A stretch of 64,000 nt of DNA from Streptomyces venezuelae (GTDB taxonomy: Bacteria; Actinomycetota; Actinomycetes; Streptomycetales; Streptomycetaceae): NCBI RefSeq assembly GCF_008642295.1, contig NZ_CP029190.1, positions 7,299,501 through 7,363,500 on the forward strand. The letters run 5' to 3'. A program made the translations under genes and the position numbers. The notes beneath the pieces are model-generated. The model was not told where the DNA came from. It saw nothing but the letters and a program-made list of their open reading frames with translations, and ran no database searches. The first letter of the stretch is position 1, and each line of letters begins with the position of its first letter. Shown here piece after piece: positions 44,182 to 53,394 of the stretch.

Positions 44182-44497
44182 GCGAGTTCAGATGTCCCCC
44201 GATCGTGCGGCAGCCCCCTTCACCGCTCCAGGGTGACGCCTTGGCCGTCGTTTGAGTCCTGGAAGCTCCGAGGCTGGGCCTGCCGGGCACGGTGGTTTGT
44301 CTGTGAAAAGTCGCGGGCGGTCACTCCGCTGAGGGGCCGGCCCAGCGCTTCGGGTCGGAAGATCGTCGTGGGGAGGGATGGGGGACGCATGCTCGAAGTA
44401 CCATCCCTGCAAGGTTTTCCGGCCGGTACTTCCCAACCTCCGCAGCGGCGTCGTCGGACGGAGGCATCCCTGTAGAGAGGACAGAGGGCAGAGGGCG
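44182..44497. other. Intergenic, nothing recognised
   Basis: About 315 bp between the IS3 relic and the SMI1-type gene. No gene or strong structure seen. It presumably contains the promoter of the gene at 44498. Confidence 0.4.
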
Positions 44498-45067
44498 ATG
44501 AGTGTGGCTGAGAGTTGGTTGCGTGTGATGAGTCTTCTTCGGGAGCACGCGCCGGCGGATCACGCGGATCTGCCAGGGCCCGCTACGGAGCAGATGCTCG
44601 CGGCAGCCGAGGAACGGATGGGGATCGCCCTGCATGGGGACCTGCGGACGTGGCTGTTGCAGAACAATCTGGATCTGCCGGAGGAAGACGTCGAAGACGA
44701 CGTGGCATGCTGCGGCTTCGACGGGTTCCCCGACGAGGGAAGCTTCTTTCTGGGCATCCGGGCGATGGAGAGGCTCTACGCGAACCGTTCCACGCGCTGT
44801 GGATTCGACCCTCCGGACCAGCCGGACAGTCCGTTCTGGCGTAACGAGTGGATCCCGTTCCTGTCGGACCAGGACGGCTGGATGGGAAAGTTCATCGATG
44901 TGCGGGACGGGCGCGTCGGCAGTTGGTTCGTGGGTGGCCCCACGGTCACGGGCGAGTACGAATCGATGGCCCAGTATTTCGACTCCGTAGCGGAGACGCT
45001 GACGAGGATCGCCGATGGAATCTCCCCGGTCTGTCGATTCAACGAAGGTCGACTTGTCTGGTCGTGA
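44498..45067 (+). CDS. SMI1/KNR4-family protein
   Basis: A 189-residue acidic protein with the SMI1/KNR4 layout: a helix with EQMLAAAEERMGIALHGDLR, then the domain core WLLQNNLDLPEEDVED and EWIPFLSDQDGWMGKFIDVR, ending in VAETLTRIADG. Bacterial members often neutralise a toxin by binding. The ATG at 44498 has AGAGGGCG upstream. It is not next to a toxin, so it may act as an orphan immunity gene. Intact. Confidence 0.85.
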   Translation: MSVAESWLRVMSLLREHAPADHADLPGPATEQMLAAAEERMGIALHGDLRTWLLQNNLDLPEEDVEDDVACCGFDGFPDEGSFFLGIRAMERLYANRSTRCGFDPPDQPDSPFWRNEWIPFLSDQDGWMGKFIDVRDGRVGSWFVGGPTVTGEYESMAQYFDSVAETLTRIADGISPVCRFNEGRLVWS

Positions 45068-45135
45068 GACGGTTCCCAACTGGATGACGGCCATTGCCAA
45101 TCCGTCCTCACCCTGGAACGGCAATGAGATTCATC

Positions 45136-45465
45136 AGCGTTGACGTTCCAGGATGAGGATGGCTGCGGCGACGACGGTCATTCGGTTCGGGCTGCAGCGG
45201 GCCCGGCGGAAGACCTGCCAGGACTTGAGCCGCGCGACTTCGTTCGACCGGTGCTCGTGCCGCCGACAGGGCTCGGTTGATTGTCTGCTGGGTTGCGGTG
45301 AGGTCCTGGCCGGGAAGCCGTCTGATGGGCGTGGTCACCCACGGGCCGGCCCCGATGTAGGCGCGGTCGGCACAGGACGGGGACGGCCTGGCGTTCGCAG
45401 ATCCGGATGATGCGGTGGGTGCGGGCCGCGGTCAGGTCGTGGGTGCGGCCGGGCAGATGAGCATG
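45136..45465 (-). pseudogene. IS5/HARBI-type transposase C-terminal relic
   Basis: Pieces in different frames: GRTHDLTAARTHRIIRICER, then AYIGAGPWVTTPIRRLPGQD LTATQQ (given in two parts) and RALSAARAPVERSRAAQ, ending with CSPNRMTVVAAAILILERQR. These are the last part of a transposase of the DDE_Tnp_4 type often found in Streptomyces. Frame breaks near 45240 and 45370. No ends found. Confidence 0.75.
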
Positions 45466-45617
45466 GATACTCACTCGACCAGGGCGTGCGGCAGGTCAAG
45501 TGCGGCAGAACGGGGAACCAACGAGGCTCCTGCGCTGATGATTTGTTAGGTCGAACACCTCTCTCAACGGCACGGGAGCCTCGTGAGTTGCGGGACGCTG
45601 GCCCGTCACCCGATCCA

Positions 45618-45842
45618 TACCGTTCGTCGTGGGCCGTTCCGGTCATTCGTAGGATCGGAGCATCCAGGGGTGCTGGGTATGGCTGTCACCCGATAGCCGA
45701 TGATGTGGCTTCCACTGATTGGCCGCCCGGCACCCCGCGACGACTCGGCCGCTAATTGGGATACGCGAACTGAATCGCTCGTATGGATGCGTCGGCGAGG
45801 TCGTCTGCTGGTGGGACACAACACCACGTCGGAGGAGGATCG
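45618..45842 (+). ncRNA. Putative bridge RNA region of IS110 copy 2
   Basis: Non-coding left end with TCGTAGGATCGGAG (45647-45660) and GTCGGCGAGGTCGTCTGC (45791-45808) conserved with copy 1. In the variable loop, GTCACCCGAT (45685-45694) equals the left flank GTCACCCGAT (45605-45614) at 10 of 10 bases. CCACTGAT (45712-45719) is the exact reverse complement of the right flank ATCAGTGG (47104-47111). Both segments occupy the same positions in the alignment as the matching segments of copy 1, as expected for left and right target guides of a bridge RNA. Confidence 0.82.
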
Positions 45843-47057
45843 GTGCCGGAATTGTGGGCCGGGACGGACGCGGGGAAGGCCGAGCACCACTGCACGGTCA
45901 TCGATGCCAACGGGACGACGCTGCTGTCGCGGCGTGTGCCGAACAGCGAGGCTGAACTGCTCGAACTCCTCGGTGATGTATTGGGGATAGCCGACGGCGG
46001 CCTGGTCACCTGGGCCGTCGACCTGAACGCCGGCGGGGCCTCATTGTGGATCGCGCTGCTGGTCAACCACGGCCAGAAGCTGCTCTACATCCCCGGCCGG
46101 ACCGTGCACCACGCCTCAGCGGCCTACCGGGGCAGCGGGAAGACGGACGCGAAGGACGCGTTCATCATCGCCGACACCGCCCGCATGCGCCGTGACCTGC
46201 AGCCTCTGCAGGAGCTCGGTGAGATCGCAGTAGACCTGCGGATTCTGACCGCGCGCCGGATCGACCTCGCGGCCGACCGCACTCGCGCGATCAACCGCCT
46301 CCGCGCGCAGCTGCTGGAGTACTTCCCCGCCCTGGAGCGTGCCTTCGATCTGAGCACCTCCAAGAGCGCGCTGATTCTGCTGGCCGGCTACCAAACCCCG
46401 GCAGCCCTGCGAAGGATCGGCCGGTCGCGGCTCACGACCTGGTTGAAGAACCACGGCGTGCGCACCAGCACCGCTGCCAGGAGCACGGCCGAGGCCGCGG
46501 TGACCGCCGGAGAAGCCCAGTTCACCGTCGTTCCCGGGGAAAGGACCTGCGCGCGGATGGTCCACACGCTGGCCGCAGCGGTGACGGCCCTCGACGAGGA
46601 AATCTCGGAACTCGAAGCCCAGATCGAGGCCCGGTTCCGGGAGCATCCCGACGCAGAGGTGATCACCAGCATGCCCGGCATCGGCATGACGCTGGGCGCC
46701 GAGTTCATCGCCGCTACCGGTGGAGACATGTCCGTGTTCGGTAGCTCCGACCGGCTCGCCGGTGTGGCCGGCCTGGCCCCGGTCCCCCGTGACTCGGGCA
46801 AGGTCAGCGGTAACCTCCGCAGGCCCCGGCGCTACAGCAGGCGACTGTTACGAATGTTCTATCTCTCTGCCCAGGTCGCCGCCGTGCATTGCCCTGAATC
46901 GAAGCGGTACTACCAGCGCAAACGCGCGGAGGGAAAGTCCCACAAGCAAGCCGTCCTGGCCCTCGCCCGGCGCCGCCTAAACGTGCTCTGGGCCCTCCTG
47001 CGCGACCACAAGCTCTTCGAGACCGCTGCGGCCCGCGCAGGCGCGACAGCGATATGA
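45843..47057 (+). CDS. IS110-family recombinase/transposase
   Basis: A 404-residue transposase related to copy 1 along its length: LWAGTDAGKAEHHCTVIDAN (RuvC-like start), KTDAKDAFIIADTARMRRDL, INRLRAQLLEYFPALERAFD, SMPGIGMTLGAEFIAATGGD and SGNLRRPRRYSRRLLRMFYL. The GTG at 45843 has GGAGGA just upstream, matching the TTG start of copy 1. The protein stops at 47057, before the right end; the C-terminal tail differs from that of copy 1. It should act with the RNA from the adjacent left end. Confidence 0.93.
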   Translation: MPELWAGTDAGKAEHHCTVIDANGTTLLSRRVPNSEAELLELLGDVLGIADGGLVTWAVDLNAGGASLWIALLVNHGQKLLYIPGRTVHHASAAYRGSGKTDAKDAFIIADTARMRRDLQPLQELGEIAVDLRILTARRIDLAADRTRAINRLRAQLLEYFPALERAFDLSTSKSALILLAGYQTPAALRRIGRSRLTTWLKNHGVRTSTAARSTAEAAVTAGEAQFTVVPGERTCARMVHTLAAAVTALDEEISELEAQIEARFREHPDAEVITSMPGIGMTLGAEFIAATGGDMSVFGSSDRLAGVAGLAPVPRDSGKVSGNLRRPRRYSRRLLRMFYLSAQVAAVHCPESKRYYQRKRAEGKSHKQAVLALARRRLNVLWALLRDHKLFETAAARAGATAI

Positions 47058-47236
47058 CCCGACCACAGTGGGTCACTACCGCCGCTTGACAACACCATTG
47101 GGAATCAGTGGCCACTCTGAAAGAGCTCACTGAGCGGCAGAGAATCCGCTGGCCAGCAGTCTCGCCGTCCGCCACACTCGGATGTGGGCGAGGTCCCTCG
47201 GTGGTCAGCGCAGGGACCCGTCACTGGAGGAGGAGA

Positions 47237-47695
47237 ATGAGGATGGCCCACCTCCGTCTCGCTTGGGTCCTGTCCGGACGCGGCTGGGCCGATTGCACCG
47301 TCAGCGACCACCAGGCGGAAGCCGAAGTCACGGCCTCATACGTCACCGCTGCCCCCGAAGATCTCTTGACGGCAGTAACACGTCTGATCGTCGGCGAAAC
47401 CGAGTCGCGAGCACAGTTCGAGGCCGAACCCACCGCCTTCCGGTGGATCTTCTGCCGTGAAGGCATCGACGTGTGGATCCGCGTACTGGAGCTGGCCCAC
47501 GGCAGTGACCACGACAACAAGGGGACCGAGATCTGGTCCGCCCAGCAGAACATCGACGTGGTTGCCCGAGCAGTGATCCGATGCTTCGACGAGGTTGTGA
47601 GGGAGTACGGCGAGAGCGCGTACCGCGGCAAGTGGGGTGAGCACTTCCCCCGCACCGAGCTCGAAGCCCTCAGGACCGCGTGGCGCGAACATTGA
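47237..47695 (+). CDS. Hypothetical acidic protein
   Basis: A 152-residue protein (MAHLRLAWVLSGRGWADCTV, then VTASYVTAAPEDLLTAVTRL and EAEPTAFRWIFCREGIDVWI). Beta-rich first half, helical second half. It resembles small conserved Streptomyces proteins seen near SMI1-type genes, but no named family was recognised. The ATG at 47237 has GGAGGAG upstream; an ATG at 47243 is also possible. It begins shortly after IS110 copy 2. Confidence 0.75.
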   Translation: MRMAHLRLAWVLSGRGWADCTVSDHQAEAEVTASYVTAAPEDLLTAVTRLIVGETESRAQFEAEPTAFRWIFCREGIDVWIRVLELAHGSDHDNKGTEIWSAQQNIDVVARAVIRCFDEVVREYGESAYRGKWGEHFPRTELEALRTAWREH

Positions 47696-47858
47696 GGCGA
47701 CTGGGAAGCCTCCTCGACACACCAGCAGAGGAGCGCCTGCGGACCGGCCGATTCCGCCCCGCGCCCACACCATCAGGCGACGACAGAGCCGCTCAAAACT
47801 CACGAACCGCCCCCAGAGAGGCACCGGAGACAGTGTCCTGTTCCTGTTTCCTGACCTG

Positions 47859-48383
47859 TCAGCCGGTGGTGAACTCCGCGCTACCTTTTCCGAACAAAAG
47901 CGTCAGCCCTGTCGGGTTCCCATCGAATTCTCCAGTGAGGAGCTGCAGCAGGAATTCCGTCATGGTGCAGTCGTAGACCGTCCACTCACCGCCGTGCGCA
48001 TAGACAGCCACAGGCCACGTGCCGGGTTCGTCGCTGCTCGTGATCCAGCCCAGCACGTCCGCTTCGACCGTCTCCCCCCACACCATGATGTCCGCCGGGC
48101 CGTAGAGCTCGGCGTGCAACGGGTCGTTCCACTCGTCGACCTCCGGTAGGTCGAGAACATCCGCCGGAAGCCTCGAGGTGTGACGCGAAGGAAAGTGAGG
48201 GTCCGTGCTCGGGGCGAAGACGGCCAGTATTCCGTCGATTTCGCCGCTGCCGTAGACGGACAGGAAGTCCCTGTAGTCGGACGGGAATCGGGTGCCGTAC
48301 GCCGCCGCGATGTCGTCCCAGTCGATAAGGGTACCCCTACTCGACGGCTGCACGAGGTGTCGAAGTCGCTCAAGGGCGGTCAT
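47859..48383 (-). CDS. SMI1/KNR4-family protein
   Basis: A 174-residue protein with the typical SMI1/KNR4 start (DDIAAAYGTRFPSDYRDFLS, then VYGSGEIDGILAVFAP) and the mid-domain DEWNDPLHAELYGPADIMVW. It ends in WTVYDCTMTEFLLQLLTGEF. The ATG at 48383 has GAGAGA upstream. It is the third SMI1-type gene in the window and, like the others, has no adjacent toxin. Intact. Confidence 0.87.
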   Translation of the reverse strand: MTALERLRHLVQPSSRGTLIDWDDIAAAYGTRFPSDYRDFLSVYGSGEIDGILAVFAPSTDPHFPSRHTSRLPADVLDLPEVDEWNDPLHAELYGPADIMVWGETVEADVLGWITSSDEPGTWPVAVYAHGGEWTVYDCTMTEFLLQLLTGEFDGNPTGLTLLFGKGSAEFTTG

Positions 48384-48544
48384 GGTCTCTCTCGTTTTTC
48401 GTAGTCCAGCCAGTCGTGGCCTCGCGTGGGAACCGGTTCTCCATCTTCGGTGACTCTTCGGAGGCCGTGCCACTGGCGTGTCGAAGGCCCGTGATCAGGT
48501 TGGGAGTCTCGCGGCTGATGCTGATTCCCTGCCCGCGTCCAAGG

Positions 48545-50044
48545 ATGTGCGACGATCACGACGTGGTCATACCTGCCCCTCCACCGTCCGATGTACCGCG
48601 CTCGCCGCGTCCCGCGTCGGCCATGTCCGTGCTGGCAGCACTCCTGGACCGCTCGCTGGAGCAGATGACGGAGGCTGCGGCAGACGTCCGCGTGTTCGAC
48701 AGGGAAACCATTCGCGCGGCATCTGATGTGTGGGACAACAATCTGTTTCCGCTGTTCTGGGCCGCAAGCACGTCCAGCGCCGATGAACGTGACCGACGGG
48801 CGACGACCGTGCTGGAGTGGATGGCCGGTCTCGGCGAGCGGCGGCGCGGATGGATGACCGAGCAGGCCGCGATTGCCGGGTACGACATCGAATCGCTCCT
48901 ACCACCGGCCAAGCCGCACACGCCAGGCCGCGACTACCGCGGACACGTCATGACACCGCAATGCAGGCTTACACGCCAGAACGTGGACGAACTGGTCCCC
49001 GACTACGATCTGGCGACGGCATCCGTCCGCCACCTGCAGGTAGAGCGTGCCGGTACTCGCCTGACCGCCTTTCTCCAGTTGGTCACTGATCGAAAGTTTC
49101 CTGTCGATGAGCCTGCGCCCCCCGCTGTGCTGAACGTGTGGCTGGACGGTGTCACCGACATCGCCTTCGGTCTTTCCGACACGCAGGGAGTGATCCTGGA
49201 TGCCGGAGTGCGGGAGGTCGGAATTTCCCTGGGCCCGGGCGGTCGGCTCCGCGCCGCCGGTGGCGAGTACCACCTGGACGACCGTTCATGGCATCTGTCG
49301 ACCGCTGGTCGACGCGCGGATGCGGTCACCCCGCCCCGAACCGGCGGGTCGGGCCGCCTGGTTCGGCCGCCGGGCGGAGATCTGAGCTCCGACGCGCACG
49401 CTGCCGCCGTGCTTCTGCACCACTCCATGTTGGAGCTCCGCTCGGTGCGCTATGCCGCCCATGCGGATCGCGTCCCCGTGCTGAAGCTGTGCCGAGCCTT
49501 CTCAGGAGCGGGTGCAGCGATCCTGGCCGCCGGGTCACAACGCGGCGCCCGCCGCCGTGAGGCGGCCTTCCAGGACGTGATCCGAGCCTGGGCCGGCCAG
49601 GGCGGGCCGGGCCTCACACGCTGGTTCGTCGCGGTCCTCAGGGAACAGGCAGGCCGCCCGGACATCATCGAGACACCCCGGGCGCCCGAACGAACACCTC
49701 CCTCCCTCACCGACGGCTCGCCCGTGTCCGGCACGCCTTCGCAGGCAGCTCTCGTCATGGCCGCCTGGACGGCGGCACACACCGACTACCAGACAGAGCG
49801 TCCGGCCGCCGCGCAGCTCCAACTCGCTCTGCCGCCCAGCACTGACAAGAGCTCTTCGGGACCTTGGCGACTGCGGACTGTCGGCTGCACCGAGCCGAAC
49901 TCCTTCCGCCTCCACGCCGCCGCGTTCCAGGGGCCCGGCCCGCTCGTCCAGGTGGGGAAGCCCACTACTGCCTGCAGCCTCGACTTGCACCAGGGCGCCT
50001 TGCTCGTCGCGGCCGGAGCCGGCTGGAGTGCGTCCGTGGGCTGA
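48545..50044 (+). CDS. Large hypothetical protein
   Basis: A protein of about 499 residues of unknown family. Helical N-terminal region (SVLAALLDRSLEQMTEAAAD), then a beta-rich middle with LNVWLDGVTDIAFGLSDTQG and REVGISLGPGGRLRAAGGEY, and a helical C-terminal third containing AAVLLHHSMLELRSVRYAAH. No membrane segments or signal peptide. The start is uncertain: ATG 48545, GTG 48563 or ATG 48623. It stands between the SMI1-type gene and an IS256 relic; no function can be given. Confidence 0.65.
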   Translation: MCDDHDVVIPAPPPSDVPRSPRPASAMSVLAALLDRSLEQMTEAAADVRVFDRETIRAASDVWDNNLFPLFWAASTSSADERDRRATTVLEWMAGLGERRRGWMTEQAAIAGYDIESLLPPAKPHTPGRDYRGHVMTPQCRLTRQNVDELVPDYDLATASVRHLQVERAGTRLTAFLQLVTDRKFPVDEPAPPAVLNVWLDGVTDIAFGLSDTQGVILDAGVREVGISLGPGGRLRAAGGEYHLDDRSWHLSTAGRRADAVTPPRTGGSGRLVRPPGGDLSSDAHAAAVLLHHSMLELRSVRYAAHADRVPVLKLCRAFSGAGAAILAAGSQRGARRREAAFQDVIRAWAGQGGPGLTRWFVAVLREQAGRPDIIETPRAPERTPPSLTDGSPVSGTPSQAALVMAAWTAAHTDYQTERPAAAQLQLALPPSTDKSSSGPWRLRTVGCTEPNSFRLHAAAFQGPGPLVQVGKPTTACSLDLHQGALLVAAGAGWSASVG

Positions 50045-50067
50045 CCCTCACCCAGGGCCACCATCAC

Positions 50068-50200
50068 TCAATCGCTTTCATGACGGGCCAGGCGCCGACC
50101 CAGCTCCAGGTTCTCGCCCTGCGCGACTCCCAGGGCCTTGCGGAGCTTCGTCGCTTCGCCACGATGAACCTCCTGCTGCCTCGCGAGGAGGGCGCTCAGC
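50068..50200 (-). pseudogene. Possible coiled-coil protein remnant
   Basis: The minus-strand frame ends LLARQQEVHRGEATKLRKAL then GVAQGENLELGRRLARHESD, a coiled helix typical of the tail of small proteins that accompany site-specific recombinases (DUF6262-like). The front of the gene is replaced by unrelated sequence. Low certainty. Confidence 0.3.
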
Positions 50201-50261
50201 GCTCTTACCGCAGCCGATGCCGACGAGTCGCCAGGGGGATCCGCAGGAGCCGCCGAGGCCG

Positions 50262-50480
50262 ACCATCGAGTCGACTTTCGCAACCGTCCGTCTGCGGACC
50301 AAGGTCACCAAGGGCGCCGGATCCCGAGCCGCAGCCCTTGCGATGGTCTTCAAACTCGTCGAGTCCGCCCAGGTCCGCTGGCGAGCAGTGAACGCACCTC
50401 ACCTCGTCGCCCTCGTCCGCGCCGGAGCCCGCTTCGAATGCGGCCAGCTCGTCGAACGGCCTCGAGAGGCTGCGGCCTAG
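50262..50480 (+). pseudogene. IS256-family transposase C-terminal fragment
   Basis: The frame contains ESTFATVRLRTKVTKGAGSR, then AAALAMVFKLVESAQVRWRA and VNAPHLVALVRAGARFECGQ, ending LVERPREAAA. This is the conserved C-terminal end of IS256-type transposases in actinobacteria. Everything upstream, including the catalytic residues, is gone. Its stop lies within the stop region of the convergent MBL gene (50477). Confidence 0.88.
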
Positions 50481-51247
50481 CCGATCGAGAAGGTCGCATC
50501 GGGCGCGGCGTAGTCGACGGGACCTTCGAAGCGCGCCGAGGCACGCGCCACCGCCTGCTGCGGCGTGAGGAAGCGGCCGACGTGTGTGACGATCAGTCGG
50601 CCCGCCCCTGCCGTGCTGGCTGTGTCGCCGGTGTCCTCGGGCGTGTGGTGCACCTGGTCGCCCTCGACCGGTGCCTGCGCGCTCTCGGCTTCGCACAACA
50701 GCACGTCGCATCCCTCGGCCAACTCGGTGAGGCTCGGGCACGGTGCCGTGTCCCCGGAGTACACCAGCGACTTGCCGGCCGCCTCGATGCGCACGGCGAA
50801 GGCGGGGATGCCGTGCGACACCGCCCGGCTGGTCAGTCGGAGCGAGCCGATGGCCGCCTGGTGCCCGTCGTGCAACTCGGTGACGGTGAAGGCCGATTCG
50901 ATCGGGCTGCGGGCCGGAGTGTTGGTGAGGAAGTTGGCCAGCCGGTCGGCGATTCCAGGCGGCCCATAGAGAGGGATCGGCGCTACGAGGTGGATGTCCG
51001 CGTACAAAGCGCCGTAGTACGCGGTGAGCAAGTCCGCGCTGTGATCGGCATGCAGATGCGAGATCCAGATCGCATCGAGCTCATCCAGCCGCACATGCCG
51101 CTGGAGCGGGCCGAGCGTCCCGCTGCCCGCGTCCACCCAGATACGAGTCTCCCCGCTCGACACGAGATAGCCGGAGCACGGATTGTCCACGCTCGGGTAG
51201 GGCGTTGCGCAGCCCAGAACCGTGAGGTGGAGAAGCTCGTCACTCAT
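50477..51247 (-). CDS. MBL-fold metallohydrolase (RNase Z-like)
   Basis: A 256-residue metallo-beta-lactamase-fold protein. LTVLGCATPYPSVDNPCSGY starts the fold; HLHADH (about 64-69) is the zinc motif; SHGIPAFAVRIE, YSGDTAPC (Asp ligand) and a late VTHVGRF His complete the site. The architecture is of the RNase Z/arylsulfatase-like branch used by many Streptomyces hydrolases. The ATG is at 51247. The C-terminal end overlaps the IS256 fragment. The substrate is unknown. Confidence 0.9.
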   Translation of the reverse strand: MSDELLHLTVLGCATPYPSVDNPCSGYLVSSGETRIWVDAGSGTLGPLQRHVRLDELDAIWISHLHADHSADLLTAYYGALYADIHLVAPIPLYGPPGIADRLANFLTNTPARSPIESAFTVTELHDGHQAAIGSLRLTSRAVSHGIPAFAVRIEAAGKSLVYSGDTAPCPSLTELAEGCDVLLCEAESAQAPVEGDQVHHTPEDTGDTASTAGAGRLIVTHVGRFLTPQQAVARASARFEGPVDYAAPDATFSIG

Positions 51248-51846
51248 CCCAAGATCCTAGAACACGCGATCCACAGGTCTTGACGATTGCTCCTCACGGA
51301 AGCTGTCTCACTCAATCCAGTCCGTGCAGGTCCATGCGATCCCGCGACCAACTTCACTGAGAACCGGACAGCGGCCTTGTCCTTTGACAGCGAACTTAGT
51401 CCTTTCCCATCCAAGCCAGTCCGTTCGATCAAGAGGCAGGATTGGTTCAGCCTCGGCCCCGGCGACGACGCGTGACTGGCGCTGGGACGGGTGCCGCGTT
51501 GGCCTGGAGTGATCGCTCCCAGCCAGGCTGGTTTTGCCCAGCCGAGCAGGAGAGGTGCAGCTGGATCTTCCTCTCGCTGGTGTCGTAGTCGAGTGACACC
51601 TGAAGGGTGTGGGACCTACTTGAGCGCCACGTCCTGGGCGGATGCCCTCTCCGGTTGCAGGAGAGCGAGTCGTAGAAGTCGTTCATGCGGGCTGCTACGT
51701 CCGGGTTCTGCCGCGCTTGCCGTCCTGCCAGGGGCGTCGTAGGCGTCGAAGCATCCGTACAGCATGTGGGGAACGGTGCACCCCGTCCAGTGGCGCCGCG
51801 ACCGCGCCCGGGCCGGCGGACGCTCGTAGCCCCCGACGGACGGCGA
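51248..51846. other. Gap with no convincing gene
   Basis: About 600 bp. A minus-strand frame (around 51500-51690) reads SHTLQVSLDYDTSERKIQLH, which could be a remnant, but neither a family nor a complete gene was found. The sequence is less GC-rich than its surroundings in the part near 51290-51430 (many T and A runs), a sign of foreign or decayed DNA. Confidence 0.35.
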
Positions 51847-52425
51847 TCACCTGTCCGATGTGATGCGCATGCCTTCGAGCAGCGTGGCGAGGTAGCGGTG
51901 TGCGGTGTCGACGCGGTCGGTGGGGGTCCCGCCGTGGACGTTCACGGCGTGGGCGACGCCGCACATGAGCGGGACGAGGTCGGTGGTGGCGAGGTCGGGG
52001 CGGACCGCTCCGGCCTCGCGAGCCCGTTCCAGGAGTGCGGTGCCGGCCGACGCGAGTGATTTCTTGAGTTCCGTGGTGCGCGGCAGGGCGTCCGTGGCCG
52101 CGGCGGCGACGGGGGCCAGGGCAGCGTCGGCGACCTGTGCTTCGACGATGCGGCCCAGATAGCCCTCCAGCGCGCGCCAGGGGTCGGTATCGTCCAGGGC
52201 GCGCCGGCCGTGTGCGGCGAGGGATTCCAGGCAGGGGGTGGCGACGGTCTCCAGCAGCGCCTCGGGGGTGGCGAAGTGCCGGTAGACCGTGGCGACGCCG
52301 AGGCCCGCGCGGCGTGCGATGTCGTTGAGCTGCAATGCGGTGCCCTGGTCGACCAGGTCGCGGGCGATGGCGACGATCCGGTCCCAGTTGCGGGCGGCGT
52401 CCTTGCGCAGTTGTGGCGTCGTCAT
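51847..52425 (-). CDS. TetR-family transcriptional regulator
   Basis: A 192-residue TetR regulator. The helix-turn-helix is at about 30-55 (LQLNDIARRAGLGVATVYRH, then FATPEALLETV). The C-terminal ligand domain is helical. The ATG at 52425 ends 122 bp after the stop of the hydrolase upstream on the same strand, so it likely belongs to the operon SDR - hydrolase - TetR. It may control the promoter region between 54294 and 54655, where two CGGAT-N5-ATCCG sites lie. Confidence 0.92.
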   Translation of the reverse strand: MTTPQLRKDAARNWDRIVAIARDLVDQGTALQLNDIARRAGLGVATVYRHFATPEALLETVATPCLESLAAHGRRALDDTDPWRALEGYLGRIVEAQVADAALAPVAAAATDALPRTTELKKSLASAGTALLERAREAGAVRPDLATTDLVPLMCGVAHAVNVHGGTPTDRVDTAHRYLATLLEGMRITSDR

Positions 52426-52547
52426 GGGTGGGCAGTCCAGGTCGCTCGTCTGATGACACAGGCTCGGCCTTCGATCATATGCGTGGTCCCGAGGTGGCGT
52501 GCCTGTGTCCGGGGTGGGCGGCCCCGGGGGCCCGCCCACCCGAGCCG

Positions 52548-53346
52548 TCAGGACCGGTCCTGCTCCCGGTCGAGGAAATGCGTGATGATCTCCAGCCATT
52601 GATTCGGCTGCTCCAGGAAGGGCAGGTGCCCGGTGGCGAGTTCGGCGGTCTGCGCGCCGGGGATGGTCGTAGCCAGCTCGCGCTGGAGGGACACCGGTAT
52701 CAGGGCGTCGCCGGTGGTCACGATCACGAGAGTCGGCACGCTGATCGCGGCCAGGTCGGCGCGGACGTCGACGCGGCGGACCAGGTCCACCTGGGCGCCG
52801 GTGCCGGCCGGGAGGGCCGAGGCGGTCTGCTCGGCGGCTGCGCGCACCTGGTCGGGTGTGAGGAAGTTCAGCACGGGCGCGCTCAGGGCCACGTGGGCCA
52901 GGTGGGCCGGGTAGGGCGAGCAGGAGGTGCTGTCCGGATGCGTAGAGCTGGTGCCAGATCGCGGCGGCCAGGTCGGTTCTGGTGTCGGTGCGGGCGAAGG
53001 CCGCGCTCACCACGAGCCGGGTGACCCGGTGCGGGTGGCGGACGGCGGCGCGGATCGCGACGGGGCCGCCGAGTGAGTATCCGCAGAGGGCGAACGTGTC
53101 GAGCCCTTCGGTGTCCGCCGCGGCGACCAGCTGGTTCGCCAGGTCGTCGAGCTCCAGGGGTGGCGTCGTGGGGGTCTGTCCGGAGCCCGGGTGGTCGACT
53201 CCGACGACGGTGTGCCGGGCGGCGAGCCCTTCCGTGATCGGCCCGTAGTCGGCCGCGATGCCTCCGCCCGCGCCATGGGCGAGGAGGAGGCCGGGGCCGG
53301 AGCCGTGCACGGTGCGGGCATAGGCGGTCGGGACGGTCAGGGTCAT
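52548..53346 (-). pseudogene. Alpha/beta hydrolase with one frameshift
   Basis: The N-terminal part (from ATG 53346) has the oxyanion region LLLAHGAGGG and the nucleophile elbow GYSLGG in LCGYSLGGPVAIRAA. After about residue 140 the frame is lost near 52910 and resumes as ALSAPVLNFLTPDQVRAAAE, then TLVIVTTGDALIP (acid region) and ATGHLPFLEQP with the catalytic His. Joined, it is a complete alpha/beta hydrolase of about 265 residues. One base is lost or gained; either a recent mutation or an error. Confidence 0.85.
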
Positions 53347-53394
53347 GGTCGGTTCCTCATATGACGAATTGCGCGTTGCGAACGGGTGGCGTGC

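Larger units (their letters stand above)
45618..47104 (+). mobile_element. IS110-family element, copy 2
   Basis: About 1.49 kb with no terminal inverted repeats. The right end is marked by GCTTGACAACACCATTGGGA (47084-47103), nearly the same as in copy 1. The left end (45618-45842) is non-coding and has the same length and conserved blocks as copy 1. The flanks are unrelated to those of copy 1. The transposase gene is intact. Confidence 0.87.

Noticed and set aside
51287..51475. Short frames in the AT-richer patch as small proteins
   Set aside because: Composition is irregular, no ribosome-binding site and no homology pattern.
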